In this document: one piece after another, positions 16,363 through 24,191 of the stretch
Layout: every line of letters starts with the position of its first letter
Position numbering within the stretch: the first letter of the stretch is position 1
Assembly: GCA_022614695.1 (NCBI GenBank)
Contig: JAKEIC010000331.1
Span: 1 to 33,669 of the forward strand
Origin: Planctomycetales bacterium
GTDB taxonomy: Bacteria; Planctomycetota; JAKEIC01
Length of the DNA stretch: 33,669 nt
Direction of reading: 5' to 3'
The notes under the pieces: model-generated
Told to the model about the DNA's origin: nothing
What the model saw: only the letters and a program-made list of their open reading frames with translations
The model's database searches: none
Position numbers and translations under genes: made by a program

Positions 16363-17319
16363 TCAGGCTCTAGACGGGCTCGGGGAGAGCCCCTCGGCCC
16401 GGCTCGGGGCGAGCAGGTGCTTCTCGAACTCGCGCCGGAGCGGCGAGGAGGCCCTCCGCCGGTCGGTCACCAGCACGAACGGCCGCTCGAGGACGATCGG
16501 TCCGCCGGAGCCCTCCAGGACGGGGCAGCGCAGGAGCCCGCACTCCATCTCGTGGGCGATCGAGAGCGAGGAGAGGAAGCTGAACCCGAGCCCCGTGACG
16601 ACGGCCTGCTTCACGGCCTCGTTGCTCCCCAGCTCCGCCAGGGGCACGAGCCTCTCGGGGGGAAGCCCCGCCTCGGCCAGCACCTCCTCGACCTTCTCGC
16701 GCGAGCCGGACCCCCGCTCGCGGACGAGGTAGGAGCCCTCGGGAAGCTCCGAGAGGCTCACCTTCTCGCGCCCGGCCCAGGGGTGGCCTTTCCCCACCGC
16801 CAGCAGGAGCCGGTCGCCCGCAAGGGGGCGGGCAAGCAGGGGGGAGCCCTTGGGAGGGCGGCTCCCGACCACGCCCAGGTCCAGGTCCCCGCCGGCCACG
16901 GCGTCGAGGATCTCCTTCGAGTCGCCGACGCGGAGCGTCACCCGCACCCCCGGCCGCCCCTCCAGGAACGAACGGATCGCCCCGGGCAGGAGGTAGGCCC
17001 CCGGGATGTTGCTGCCGCCCGCCTCGAGCAGCCCCGCGGAGATCCCCCGCATCGCCTCCACCGCCCCGAGCGCCTCGCCCCGGAGCCGGAGGAGGTCGCG
17101 CGCGTAGCGGTAGACCAGCCGCCCCTCCTTGGTCGGTAGGATCTCGCCCTGCACGCGGTTGAACAGCTGGACACCGAGCGCCTTCTCGAGCGAGGCGAGG
17201 TGGCCGGAGACGGTGGGCTGCGCCAGCCCGAGCGCCCGCGCGGCCTTCGAGACGCTCTTCTCCTCGAGGACCCGCGCAAAGACCTCGAAGTGGTGGAGAT
17301 CGGGGGCGGAAGCGGCCAT
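16363..17319 (-). CDS. LysR-family transcriptional regulator
   Basis: HTH 'FARVLEEKSVSKAARALGLAQPTVSGHLASLEKALGVQLFNR' and substrate-binding domain. Confidence 0.9.
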   Translation of the reverse strand: MAASAPDLHHFEVFARVLEEKSVSKAARALGLAQPTVSGHLASLEKALGVQLFNRVQGEILPTKEGRLVYRYARDLLRLRGEALGAVEAMRGISAGLLEAGGSNIPGAYLLPGAIRSFLEGRPGVRVTLRVGDSKEILDAVAGGDLDLGVVGSRPPKGSPLLARPLAGDRLLLAVGKGHPWAGREKVSLSELPEGSYLVRERGSGSREKVEEVLAEAGLPPERLVPLAELGSNEAVKQAVVTGLGFSFLSSLSIAHEMECGLLRCPVLEGSGGPIVLERPFVLVTDRRRASSPLRREFEKHLLAPSRAEGLSPSPSRA

Positions 17320-17331
17320 GGCGGCGCGCGG

Positions 17332-17337
17332 ATTATA
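17332..17337 (-). promoter_or_regulatory. Perfect TATAAT -10 hexamer upstream of the lysR gene
   Basis: ATTATA on the + strand, 12 nt upstream of the minus-strand ATG at 17319. Confidence 0.5.
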
Positions 17338-17357
17338 GGCACTCGTGCAGTCGCTGA

Positions 17358-17376
17358 GCGGGGGCTCCGCCCCCGC
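17358..17376 (-). terminator. GC-rich hairpin downstream of the transglutaminase gene (possible terminator, no U-tract)
   Basis: GCGGGGGC-TCC-GCCCCCGC, perfect 8-bp stem and 3-nt loop, 16 nt past the stop at 17393. Confidence 0.35.
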
Positions 17377-17392
17377 ACCCCCGGAGGACCGC

Positions 17393-18490
17393 CTAGCGCA
17401 GGTCCCGGAACGCGAGCGTCGCCTTGCCCTGGACCGGGGCTCCGTCCGCCTCGGCGTAGGGATAGACGAAGTAGTTGAGAGGCGGGCCCTCCTGGGCGGG
17501 GTCGAGAGTGAGGTCGCGGCCGACCGTAAAGAGGATCCGGTCCTCGGTGAGGTTCCCGAAGTAGTAGTACTTCATCTCCGGGCGCTTCGCGACCTCGGAG
17601 ATGTCCACGGGGATCCAGCCCGTCCCGGCCACGAAGGCCCGGGCCCAGCAGTGATAGCCGGGCACCTCGCCCTCGCCCCGCTTCGCGGGCAGGGGGATCC
17701 CCATCTCGAAGCGGGCCGGGATGCCGCGCGTGCGACAGAGCGAGATGAACACGGAGTGGAAGTCGGTGCAGTTCCCGTAGCGCGCGTCGCAGGCCCAGAG
17801 GGAGTCTCCCCGACCCCAGCCCTGGCCCTCCTTCGAGTATTTCATCGTGGACGCGAGGTGGTCGTAGATCCGCCGCAGCGCCTCCAGGGGAGGCTCGGCG
17901 GGGGGCACGACCTCGGCCAGGATCTCCTCGAAGGCCCCTCCCACGGGGACGAGGGCGTCGGCCTGGAGGTAGCGCTCGAGGCCCGGCCCGGCCGCGGGTC
18001 CCGACGAGTCGGGAATCCCCGGGTCCGGCGAGGGCCGCAGGTTCGCCCACGTCTCGCGCCGCGTGACCCGGAAGCGGAGCGCCACCTCCACCCGCTCGGG
18101 CACCGGGGCCGCGAGGACGAACGAGGCCATCCGGTTCCCGTACTCCTTCTCGGTGCCGACCGCGTGCGGGACGGGCCCGGCGATCTCGAGACCGGAGATC
18201 TCCTGGTCCGGGTCGTCGTCCCGGGGAAGCGGGACCCAGACGCGGACGCTCTTCGCCCCGCCCGGGATCCCCGCCACGACGCCCCGATAGGTGACCTCGA
18301 GCTGCCGCGCGGAGATCGGCACCTCGACCACCGGGCGGGCCGAGGACGCCGCGCGCGGGATCGGCAGGGCCGGGGACCCCACGATCCCGGGAGCGCTCGG
18401 CGCGGGCTGCTGGCAGGACGCGAGGGCGGCCGCCAGGACCGCCAGACCGGCGATCGGCGACCAGAAGATATGGCCGGGGCCGTGTCCCAT
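17393..18490 (-). CDS. Transglutaminase-like lipoprotein
   Basis: Lipobox-like 'LAALASC'; 'YGNCTDFHSVFISLCRTRGIPAR', 'GYHCWARAFVAGTGWIPVDISE' Cys-His-Asp pattern. Confidence 0.85.
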   Translation of the reverse strand: MGHGPGHIFWSPIAGLAVLAAALASCQQPAPSAPGIVGSPALPIPRAASSARPVVEVPISARQLEVTYRGVVAGIPGGAKSVRVWVPLPRDDDPDQEISGLEIAGPVPHAVGTEKEYGNRMASFVLAAPVPERVEVALRFRVTRRETWANLRPSPDPGIPDSSGPAAGPGLERYLQADALVPVGGAFEEILAEVVPPAEPPLEALRRIYDHLASTMKYSKEGQGWGRGDSLWACDARYGNCTDFHSVFISLCRTRGIPARFEMGIPLPAKRGEGEVPGYHCWARAFVAGTGWIPVDISEVAKRPEMKYYYFGNLTEDRILFTVGRDLTLDPAQEGPPLNYFVYPYAEADGAPVQGKATLAFRDLR

Positions 18491-18621
18491 GCCGTCAGAG
18501 GATTAACCGCCTGCCGAGCGCGGGTTGCTAGCGCGGAACCCCCGATACCTGCGGCCGATGGCATCGGAAGGGCCGATGCCGACCCCTTGCGCGGCGGGCT
18601 CCCTCGGGCGGGAATGGGGGG

Positions 18622-19248
18622 GTGCGCAGCCGCGCCGGCTCCCGGGCACTCCTGGCGGTCCTCCTGGCAGGGTGCGCTGCCCCGCCCGCCCGCACCCGGC
18701 CGATCCCCGCGGGCGACTGGGCGTTCGACGCCCCCGGACCGCACGCGGCCGAGAACGCCCTCTGGATCCGCGTCAGGTACCCGCGGGACGGGGCCCAGAG
18801 GGCCACGGTTCGCGGGATCGTGGGCGGCGCCAGGATCCTGAGGATCCGGCCGCTCGGGGAGAGGACGGACGGCGAGTCCAACCTCCTTCCGCTCGGAAAC
18901 GAGCCGGCGGCCGTGGCGTGGGAGGTGGAGGGCCGGACCCCCGAAGGCCAGCCGGTCAGCGCGCGCGTCGAAGCGCGCCTTCCCCGCCTGCCCCTCCCCC
19001 CGCCGGGGGCCGATCCGAACGACCCGCTGGCGGAGGTGCGTCTGGACCTCCTCGACCTCGAGGCCGCGGGCACGGTGACGATCGGAAGGACCCGCGTCCC
19101 GATCCGCGGGGCCGCCCCGGTCGAGGAGCCCTTGCCCGGCGACGACGAGCCCCCCGCGATCCCCGAGGAACCGCCGCCCGACCCGACGGCCCCCCCCGGG
19201 AAGCCGGCCCGGCCGCCGGCTCCGGGCGCTAACCGGCCGAGGTCTTGA
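18622..19248 (+). CDS. Hypothetical lipoprotein
   Basis: GTG start; lipobox 'LLAVLLAGCAAPP'; coherent coding frame with a Pro-rich C-terminus. Confidence 0.6.
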   Translation: MRSRAGSRALLAVLLAGCAAPPARTRPIPAGDWAFDAPGPHAAENALWIRVRYPRDGAQRATVRGIVGGARILRIRPLGERTDGESNLLPLGNEPAAVAWEVEGRTPEGQPVSARVEARLPRLPLPPPGADPNDPLAEVRLDLLDLEAAGTVTIGRTRVPIRGAAPVEEPLPGDDEPPAIPEEPPPDPTAPPGKPARPPAPGANRPRS

Positions 19249-19684
19249 TCCCCCGCAGCAGCGCGTCCAACCCCGCCTGCGCCACGTCGCGGTCCTGCTC
19301 GGGGCTCCCGGAGGAGCAGCCGACCCCGCCGATCGTCTCCCCGTCCACCGCGATGGGGAGGCCTCCCCCGAAGACGGTGAACCGGCCCCCGTGGCTCGCG
19401 TGGATCCCGAACGCCGGTCCGCCGTGCCCGGCGATCGCGGCGTACTCGTGCGTGCCCTTCCGCGTGCCGGCCGAGGTGAAAGCCTTGTTGATCGCGATCT
19501 CCGCGCTCGTGAGCTTTGCCCCGTCCATCCGGGCGAAGGCCAGGAGGAGCCCCCCCGAGTCCACGACAGCGATGTCCATGGGGACCCCGATCTCCCGGGC
19601 TCGGGCCTCGGCCCCGGCGAGGATGGTCTTGGCGCCAGCGAGGGTGAGGCGGACATGGCCGCGCGTGACCAGGGGATCCGACAT
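19229..19684 (-). CDS. GlcG/HbpS-like heme-binding-fold protein (DUF336)
   Basis: 'LAGAEARAREIGVPMDIAVVDSGGLLLAFARMDGAKLTSAEIAINKAFTSA...GGLPIAVDGETIGGVGCSSGSPEQDRDVAQAGLDAL'. Confidence 0.85.
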   Translation of the reverse strand: MSDPLVTRGHVRLTLAGAKTILAGAEARAREIGVPMDIAVVDSGGLLLAFARMDGAKLTSAEIAINKAFTSAGTRKGTHEYAAIAGHGGPAFGIHASHGGRFTVFGGGLPIAVDGETIGGVGCSSGSPEQDRDVAQAGLDALLRGIKTSAG

Positions 19685-19699
19685 CGGCGGGATTCTAAT

Positions 19700-19718
19700 G
19701 CGTATCGGCGTGATACGC
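19700..19718. promoter_or_regulatory. Perfect inverted repeat directly upstream of the -10 of the GlcG-like gene
   Basis: GCGTATC-GGCGT-GATACGC, immediately upstream (minus-strand sense) of TAGAAT 19697-19692. Confidence 0.5.
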
Positions 19719-19869
19719 CCCCCTCGCGCGACGTCCGCCAGTTCGGACACCCTCCCGGCGGGCCCGCCGACCGGCCCCGCGCAAGTGCCCGGCGCTTCGC
19801 GGCTTGCGGGATCCCAGTTTTCGACGAACTCGGCACGCACTTTGTGAGTCTATGGCGGTAGGGGGAACG

Positions 19870-20238
19870 ATGGTCGCCGATCAGCCGGCATCGCGGGGGA
19901 CCACGGAGGTGCGGCTCGCGCCCGGGGAGGAGTATCGGGAGATGTACGAGGCGATCCTCGACATCGGAGGCGCCCCGTCGCCGGTCCGGGCCGTCCTCAC
20001 GACCCGCCGGATCCTCCTGGTGCCGGTGGAGCCCCTGGGAGGACCGTCTCCGGAGCGGCTCGCGGCGCCGCTTCCGATCTCGCTCGCCGGGCTCGGGACG
20101 CGGGTGGAAGGGGCCGAGGTCGGCCTCCTCTCCGAGGACGGGATCGTCCGCCTCCAGTTCCCGACGCGGCTCAAGGCCCTGGCCTTCGAGCTGGGCGTGC
20201 GAGCCACGGGCGCGGAGCTGCCGGGCTCGGCGGCCTAG
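19870..20238 (+). CDS. Small hypothetical protein (possible PH/GRAM-like fold)
   Basis: AGGGGGA upstream of ATG 19870; 'GEEYREMYEAILDIGGAPSPVRAVLTTRRILLVPVEPLG'. Confidence 0.5.
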   Translation: MVADQPASRGTTEVRLAPGEEYREMYEAILDIGGAPSPVRAVLTTRRILLVPVEPLGGPSPERLAAPLPISLAGLGTRVEGAEVGLLSEDGIVRLQFPTRLKALAFELGVRATGAELPGSAA

Positions 20239-20401
20239 GCTCTGTCTGGCAATCCCATGCCTAGTGCGGCGCGCGATCCCCGTCGCCTGGCTTCGTTACT
20301 CCCCCTCGGCGTACCTCTCCGTTGGTACGCCTTCGTCGTCGCGCCTCGCCAGGCTCGGGTCTCCCGCGCCTCGTGACGGCAGCGGATCACAAGACAGAGC
20401 C
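20238..20401. repeat. 164-bp nested palindromic (MITE/REP-like) element
   Basis: Terminal inverted repeats GGCTCTGTCT (20238-20247)/AGACAGAGCC (20392-20401); inner GCCTGGC (20285)/GCCAGGC (20348); central hairpin GGCGTACC-N8-GGTACGCC (20308-20331). Confidence 0.65.
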
Positions 20402-20448
20402 AGCCCTTCCTTGAACGCTCCCCCGCCCCCGAGTACGCTCGCGCGGCG

Positions 20449-22365
20449 ATGGCCGACCCTGTCTCTTTCGCGCCGAGGGGGTCGCCCCACCTCGCGGGCT
20501 GGGAGAGGGTCGCGCGCGCCGCCGGCGTCCGGTGCGAGCCGGTGGACCTCCCCATCGGCGAAGGGAGCGACGGTGGCGACTCCCGGGCGCCGCGGGCCCT
20601 CCTCCTCGACCTGACCGGGCCGGACGCGCCGAGGCTCCGTGAGCGCGCCGAGTCGCTTGGGCTCCTCCCGCGCTCGGTCGTCCTCCACACCGCGCCCGAG
20701 GAGGCCGGGGCGGAGTTGCGCCGCGCGGGCGCGATCGAGGTGCTGCCGCCCGCTCCTCCCGACGGGATCGCGCGCGTGGCCGTCAGCCTGCTCACCCGGA
20801 TCGCCGCGCTCGAGACCGAACTGGACGGCCGCCGCGAGGCGCTCCGCAAGCTCAACAAGATCGGCTATGCGCTCTCGAACGTCACCGACATCCGCGAGCT
20901 GCTGAAGCTCATCCTGGCCGGGGCGCGCGACCTCCTCTCGGCCGACTCGGGATCGGTCTACCTCGTCGAGGACGAGGGCGGGGTCCCGAGCTACCTCCTA
21001 TTCGCCGAGGCCCAGAACGACTCGATCCCCCTCGACTTCCGGAGCGCGCGGCTGCCGCTCGACACCAAGAGCATGGCCGGTTACTGCGCCGTGCGCGGCC
21101 GGATCCTCAACATCGCCGACGCCTACGCCATCCCGGGCGACGCGGAGTACCGGTTCAACCCGGCCTTCGACCAGCAGTCGGGCTACCGCACCGTCTCGGT
21201 GCTCGGGATCCCGATGCGGAACCGCGACCGCGAGGTGATCGGGGTGATCCAGCTCATGAACCGCAAGCGCCGGGCCGCCGCGCGACTCGCGAGCCCGGCC
21301 GAGTTCGCCCGAGAGGTGATCCCGTTCGACACCGCCTGCGAGGAGCTGGCCGAGTCGCTCGCCTCGCAGGCGGCGGTCGCGATCGAGGGCGCGCGCCTCT
21401 ACCGGGAGGTCGAGACCCTCTTCGAGACCTTCGTCGAGGCCTCGGTGACCGCGATCGAGGCGCGGGATCCGACGACGGCCGGCCACTCGGGCCGTGTCTC
21501 GACACTCTGCGTGACGCTCGCCCGGCGGATGGCCGACATCGGATCGGGGGCCTTCCGGGACGTCCGCTTCACGTCGGACGAGATCACCGAGCTCCGCTAC
21601 GCTGCCCTCCTCCACGACTTCGGGAAGATCGGCGTCCGGGAGCGCGTCCTCGTGAAGCCGAACAAGCTCTACGACGAGGAGCTGCAGAAAATCCTCGACC
21701 GCCTCGCGGTCGCGCGCGAGCGGCTGCGCACCGAGTTCGCGCTGCGTCGAGCCGAGAAGCTGCGGGTGGGGGCGCCGCGGGAGCACCTCGAGGCGCTCGA
21801 GACGGAGTTGGCGGCCGCCGAGGCGGCCCTCTTCGCGGAGATGGACTTCCTCCGCGACGTGAACAAGCCCTACGGCACGAAGCCGGAGCACCGCACGCGG
21901 CTCGAGGCGCTCGCCGAGCGCCGGATCCCCGGCGGCGAGGAGAGGCTCCTCCTCCCCGACGAGCTGCGCCGGCTCTCGATCCCCCGGGGCTCCCTCGACG
22001 AGGCCGAACGGCGCGAGATCGAGTCGCACGTGACCCAGACCTTCCGCTACCTCTCGAAGATCCCGTGGACCCGCAAGCTGCGCAACGTCCCCAACGTGGC
22101 CTATGCGCACCACGAGAAGCTCGACGGGAGCGGCTATCCCCGGGGCCTCACCGCGGCGCAGATCCCGCTCCCGAGCAAGATCATGACGGTCGCCGACATC
22201 TTCGACGCGCTCACGGCCGCGGACCGTCCCTACAAGAAGGCGATGGCGGCCGAGAAGGCCCTCGCGATCCTCCACGAGGAGGAGCGCGCGGGCCACGTGG
22301 ACCGGGAGATCCTCGGCCTCCTCGAGCGGGAGAGGCTCTGGAGGGCGATCCTGCCGGAGGGGTAG
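20449..22365 (+). CDS. GAF-HD-GYP domain phosphodiesterase-like protein with degenerate receiver-like N-terminus
   Basis: GAF region around 'AGARDLLSADSGSVYLVEDEG'; HD-GYP motifs 'LLHDFGKIGVRERVLVKPNKL' and 'AYAHHEKLDGSGYPRGL'. Confidence 0.88.
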   Translation: MADPVSFAPRGSPHLAGWERVARAAGVRCEPVDLPIGEGSDGGDSRAPRALLLDLTGPDAPRLRERAESLGLLPRSVVLHTAPEEAGAELRRAGAIEVLPPAPPDGIARVAVSLLTRIAALETELDGRREALRKLNKIGYALSNVTDIRELLKLILAGARDLLSADSGSVYLVEDEGGVPSYLLFAEAQNDSIPLDFRSARLPLDTKSMAGYCAVRGRILNIADAYAIPGDAEYRFNPAFDQQSGYRTVSVLGIPMRNRDREVIGVIQLMNRKRRAAARLASPAEFAREVIPFDTACEELAESLASQAAVAIEGARLYREVETLFETFVEASVTAIEARDPTTAGHSGRVSTLCVTLARRMADIGSGAFRDVRFTSDEITELRYAALLHDFGKIGVRERVLVKPNKLYDEELQKILDRLAVARERLRTEFALRRAEKLRVGAPREHLEALETELAAAEAALFAEMDFLRDVNKPYGTKPEHRTRLEALAERRIPGGEERLLLPDELRRLSIPRGSLDEAERREIESHVTQTFRYLSKIPWTRKLRNVPNVAYAHHEKLDGSGYPRGLTAAQIPLPSKIMTVADIFDALTAADRPYKKAMAAEKALAILHEEERAGHVDREILGLLERERLWRAILPEG

Positions 22366-22394
22366 GGCTGCGAGTCCGGGGAGAGGAGGCCGTC

Positions 22395-23084
22395 ATGCGC
22401 AGACTCGTCGGTGCGTCGTTCGTCGTCGCGGCCGTCGCAATCGCCGCCCCCGCGGCGCAGGACGTGCCCCCGCTCGCCCAGCGGTGCGAGGCGGTGGCGT
22501 GGGGCCGCCCCCCGATGAAGGAGGTCCTCCTCGAGGAGGACCTCGTCCCGGCGGGGCTCCGGGCGATCGCAAAGGAGCTCGTCGCTGCCGGGCCGGGCTC
22601 GCTCGCGTCGGTCGAGGAGTCGCTCCCTCACAGCCGCAACCTCCGGCGGATCGCCGCGAAGGTCGTCGCCGAGTGGCCCGGCGACCGCTCGCGGGCCCTC
22701 TTGCTGCGGCTTCTCTCGGACCCCGACGAGCCGACCGCCGAGTCGGCCGCGTTCCACCTCGGGATCGTGGGGGGGAAGGAAGTCGTGCCCGCGCTGCTCA
22801 AGGCCGCGGCGGACGGGTTCCCGATGCTGCGCCACAACGCCCTGAACTCGCTCGGCTGGCTGGGGCGCGCCGACGAGGCGCTCGAGGTCGGGAAGGCGGG
22901 GCTAACGCACTGGGAGAGCTCCGTCCGCCACTCCGCGGCCCAGCTCCTCGAGAAGGTCGAGGGCTCGGGTTCGATCCGGGACGCTCTCGAGGCGCTCCGG
23001 CGGCACGCCTTGAAGGAGCCGGAGCCGGGGGCGCGGAAGGCCTCGGAGCGCGCGATCCGGATCCTGCAGGCGAAGCAGTCCTAG
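22395..23084 (+). CDS. Secreted HEAT-repeat-like protein
   Basis: SD GGAGAGGAGG; signal peptide; 'EVVPALLKAAADGFPMLRHNALNSLGWLG' HEAT-type repeats. Confidence 0.7.
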   Translation: MRRLVGASFVVAAVAIAAPAAQDVPPLAQRCEAVAWGRPPMKEVLLEEDLVPAGLRAIAKELVAAGPGSLASVEESLPHSRNLRRIAAKVVAEWPGDRSRALLLRLLSDPDEPTAESAAFHLGIVGGKEVVPALLKAAADGFPMLRHNALNSLGWLGRADEALEVGKAGLTHWESSVRHSAAQLLEKVEGSGSIRDALEALRRHALKEPEPGARKASERAIRILQAKQS

Positions 23085-23611
23085 CCGGAGCCGAACCGCC
23101 CGAGCCAAGCCTTGAGGGCGTCCCGCGTGCTCCAGAAGGCCAGCTCGTCCCACGGGAGGTCGGCCGCCGGGAAGACCCGCACCTCCCGCGCGTCGTCGCC
23201 GGCGCGGAGGTCGCCGCCGACCACGCGGGCGGCGTAGGCGACGATGACAACGCGGAGCGAGGTGTCGCCCCGGGGAGGAGGATACGAGTAGGCGCCGAGG
23301 AGGCCCTCCAGCTCCACCCTCGCCCCGCACTCCTCCTCGGTCTCTCGGACGGCCGTCTGCTCGAGGGTCTCCTCGATCTCGACGTAGCCGCAGGGGAAGC
23401 TCCAGAGCCCCTCCCCCGGCGGGACGCCTCGGCGGATCAGGACGAGGCCGCCGGGAGTCGCCGGCACGGTCCCGGCCGCCACCTTCGGGTTCTCGTAGAG
23501 GACGAAGGAACAGCGCGGGCAGACGAGCCGGGGCCGCTTCTCGCCAGGAGGCGGGAAGCGCGCGAGCTCGCTCCCGCACTGGGGACAGAACCTCGCATCG
23601 GCGAAGCTCAT
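23081..23611 (-). CDS. Nudix hydrolase with N-terminal zinc ribbon
   Basis: 'FCPQCGSEL...LVCPRCSFVLYENPKVA' zinc ribbon; Nudix box 'GYVEIEETLEQTAVRETEEECGA'. Confidence 0.88.
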   Translation of the reverse strand: MSFADARFCPQCGSELARFPPPGEKRPRLVCPRCSFVLYENPKVAAGTVPATPGGLVLIRRGVPPGEGLWSFPCGYVEIEETLEQTAVRETEEECGARVELEGLLGAYSYPPPRGDTSLRVVIVAYAARVVGGDLRAGDDAREVRVFPAADLPWDELAFWSTRDALKAWLGRFGSG

Positions 23612-24150
23612 GCGGGAGATTCTACGGCCGCGACCGGCGCGGCACCGGTGCGACCGCGGCGCCGCCAGGTGTGGACGCACACCACGATCCCCCCCACGAA
23701 CCCGCTCCCGTACGAGACGAGGTGGGCCCAGAGGTCCATGATGTAGCGGACGTGCCTCTCGCGGGGGACGCGGCTCGCGAACGGCTCGACGAGCCATACC
23801 CCGCCCGTCGAGGCGGCGATCCCGCCCGCGAGCCCGCCGAGCAGCGCGAGGGAGCCCATCACGACGAGGAGGCTCACGATCGGCCTTGCGAGGTCGCGGG
23901 CGGCGAGCTTCGGCCGCTGCCCCGCGCGCGCGCAGGCGGCGAGCGGGACTCCCAGGAGGAGCCCCACCCACCACGTCGCGATGATCCCCCACCCGATGCC
24001 GAGGAGGGTCGGGTCCTCGGTCCCGAACACCGGCGGATGGCCGATCGTGAAGTATTCGACGCAGACCCTGGCCGTCACCTGATCGTGGAGGATGCCGTAC
24101 GCCACCGCGGCGGCGACGGAGAGGGCGACGATCTTCGCGGACTCGACCAT
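23608..24150 (-). CDS. Hypothetical multi-pass membrane protein
   Basis: Several hydrophobic helices; stop overlaps the Nudix start (ATGA). Confidence 0.6.
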   Translation of the reverse strand: MVESAKIVALSVAAAVAYGILHDQVTARVCVEYFTIGHPPVFGTEDPTLLGIGWGIIATWWVGLLLGVPLAACARAGQRPKLAARDLARPIVSLLVVMGSLALLGGLAGGIAASTGGVWLVEPFASRVPRERHVRYIMDLWAHLVSYGSGFVGGIVVCVHTWRRRGRTGAAPVAAVESPA

Positions 24151-24191
24151 GCGCGACCGACCGGAGTGTAACCAGGTACGATCCCGGGGCG

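Noticed and set aside
14820-16373. 517-aa plus-strand ORF opposite paralog B
   Set aside because: Antisense shadow ORF, H/R/L/V-rich without domain signatures.
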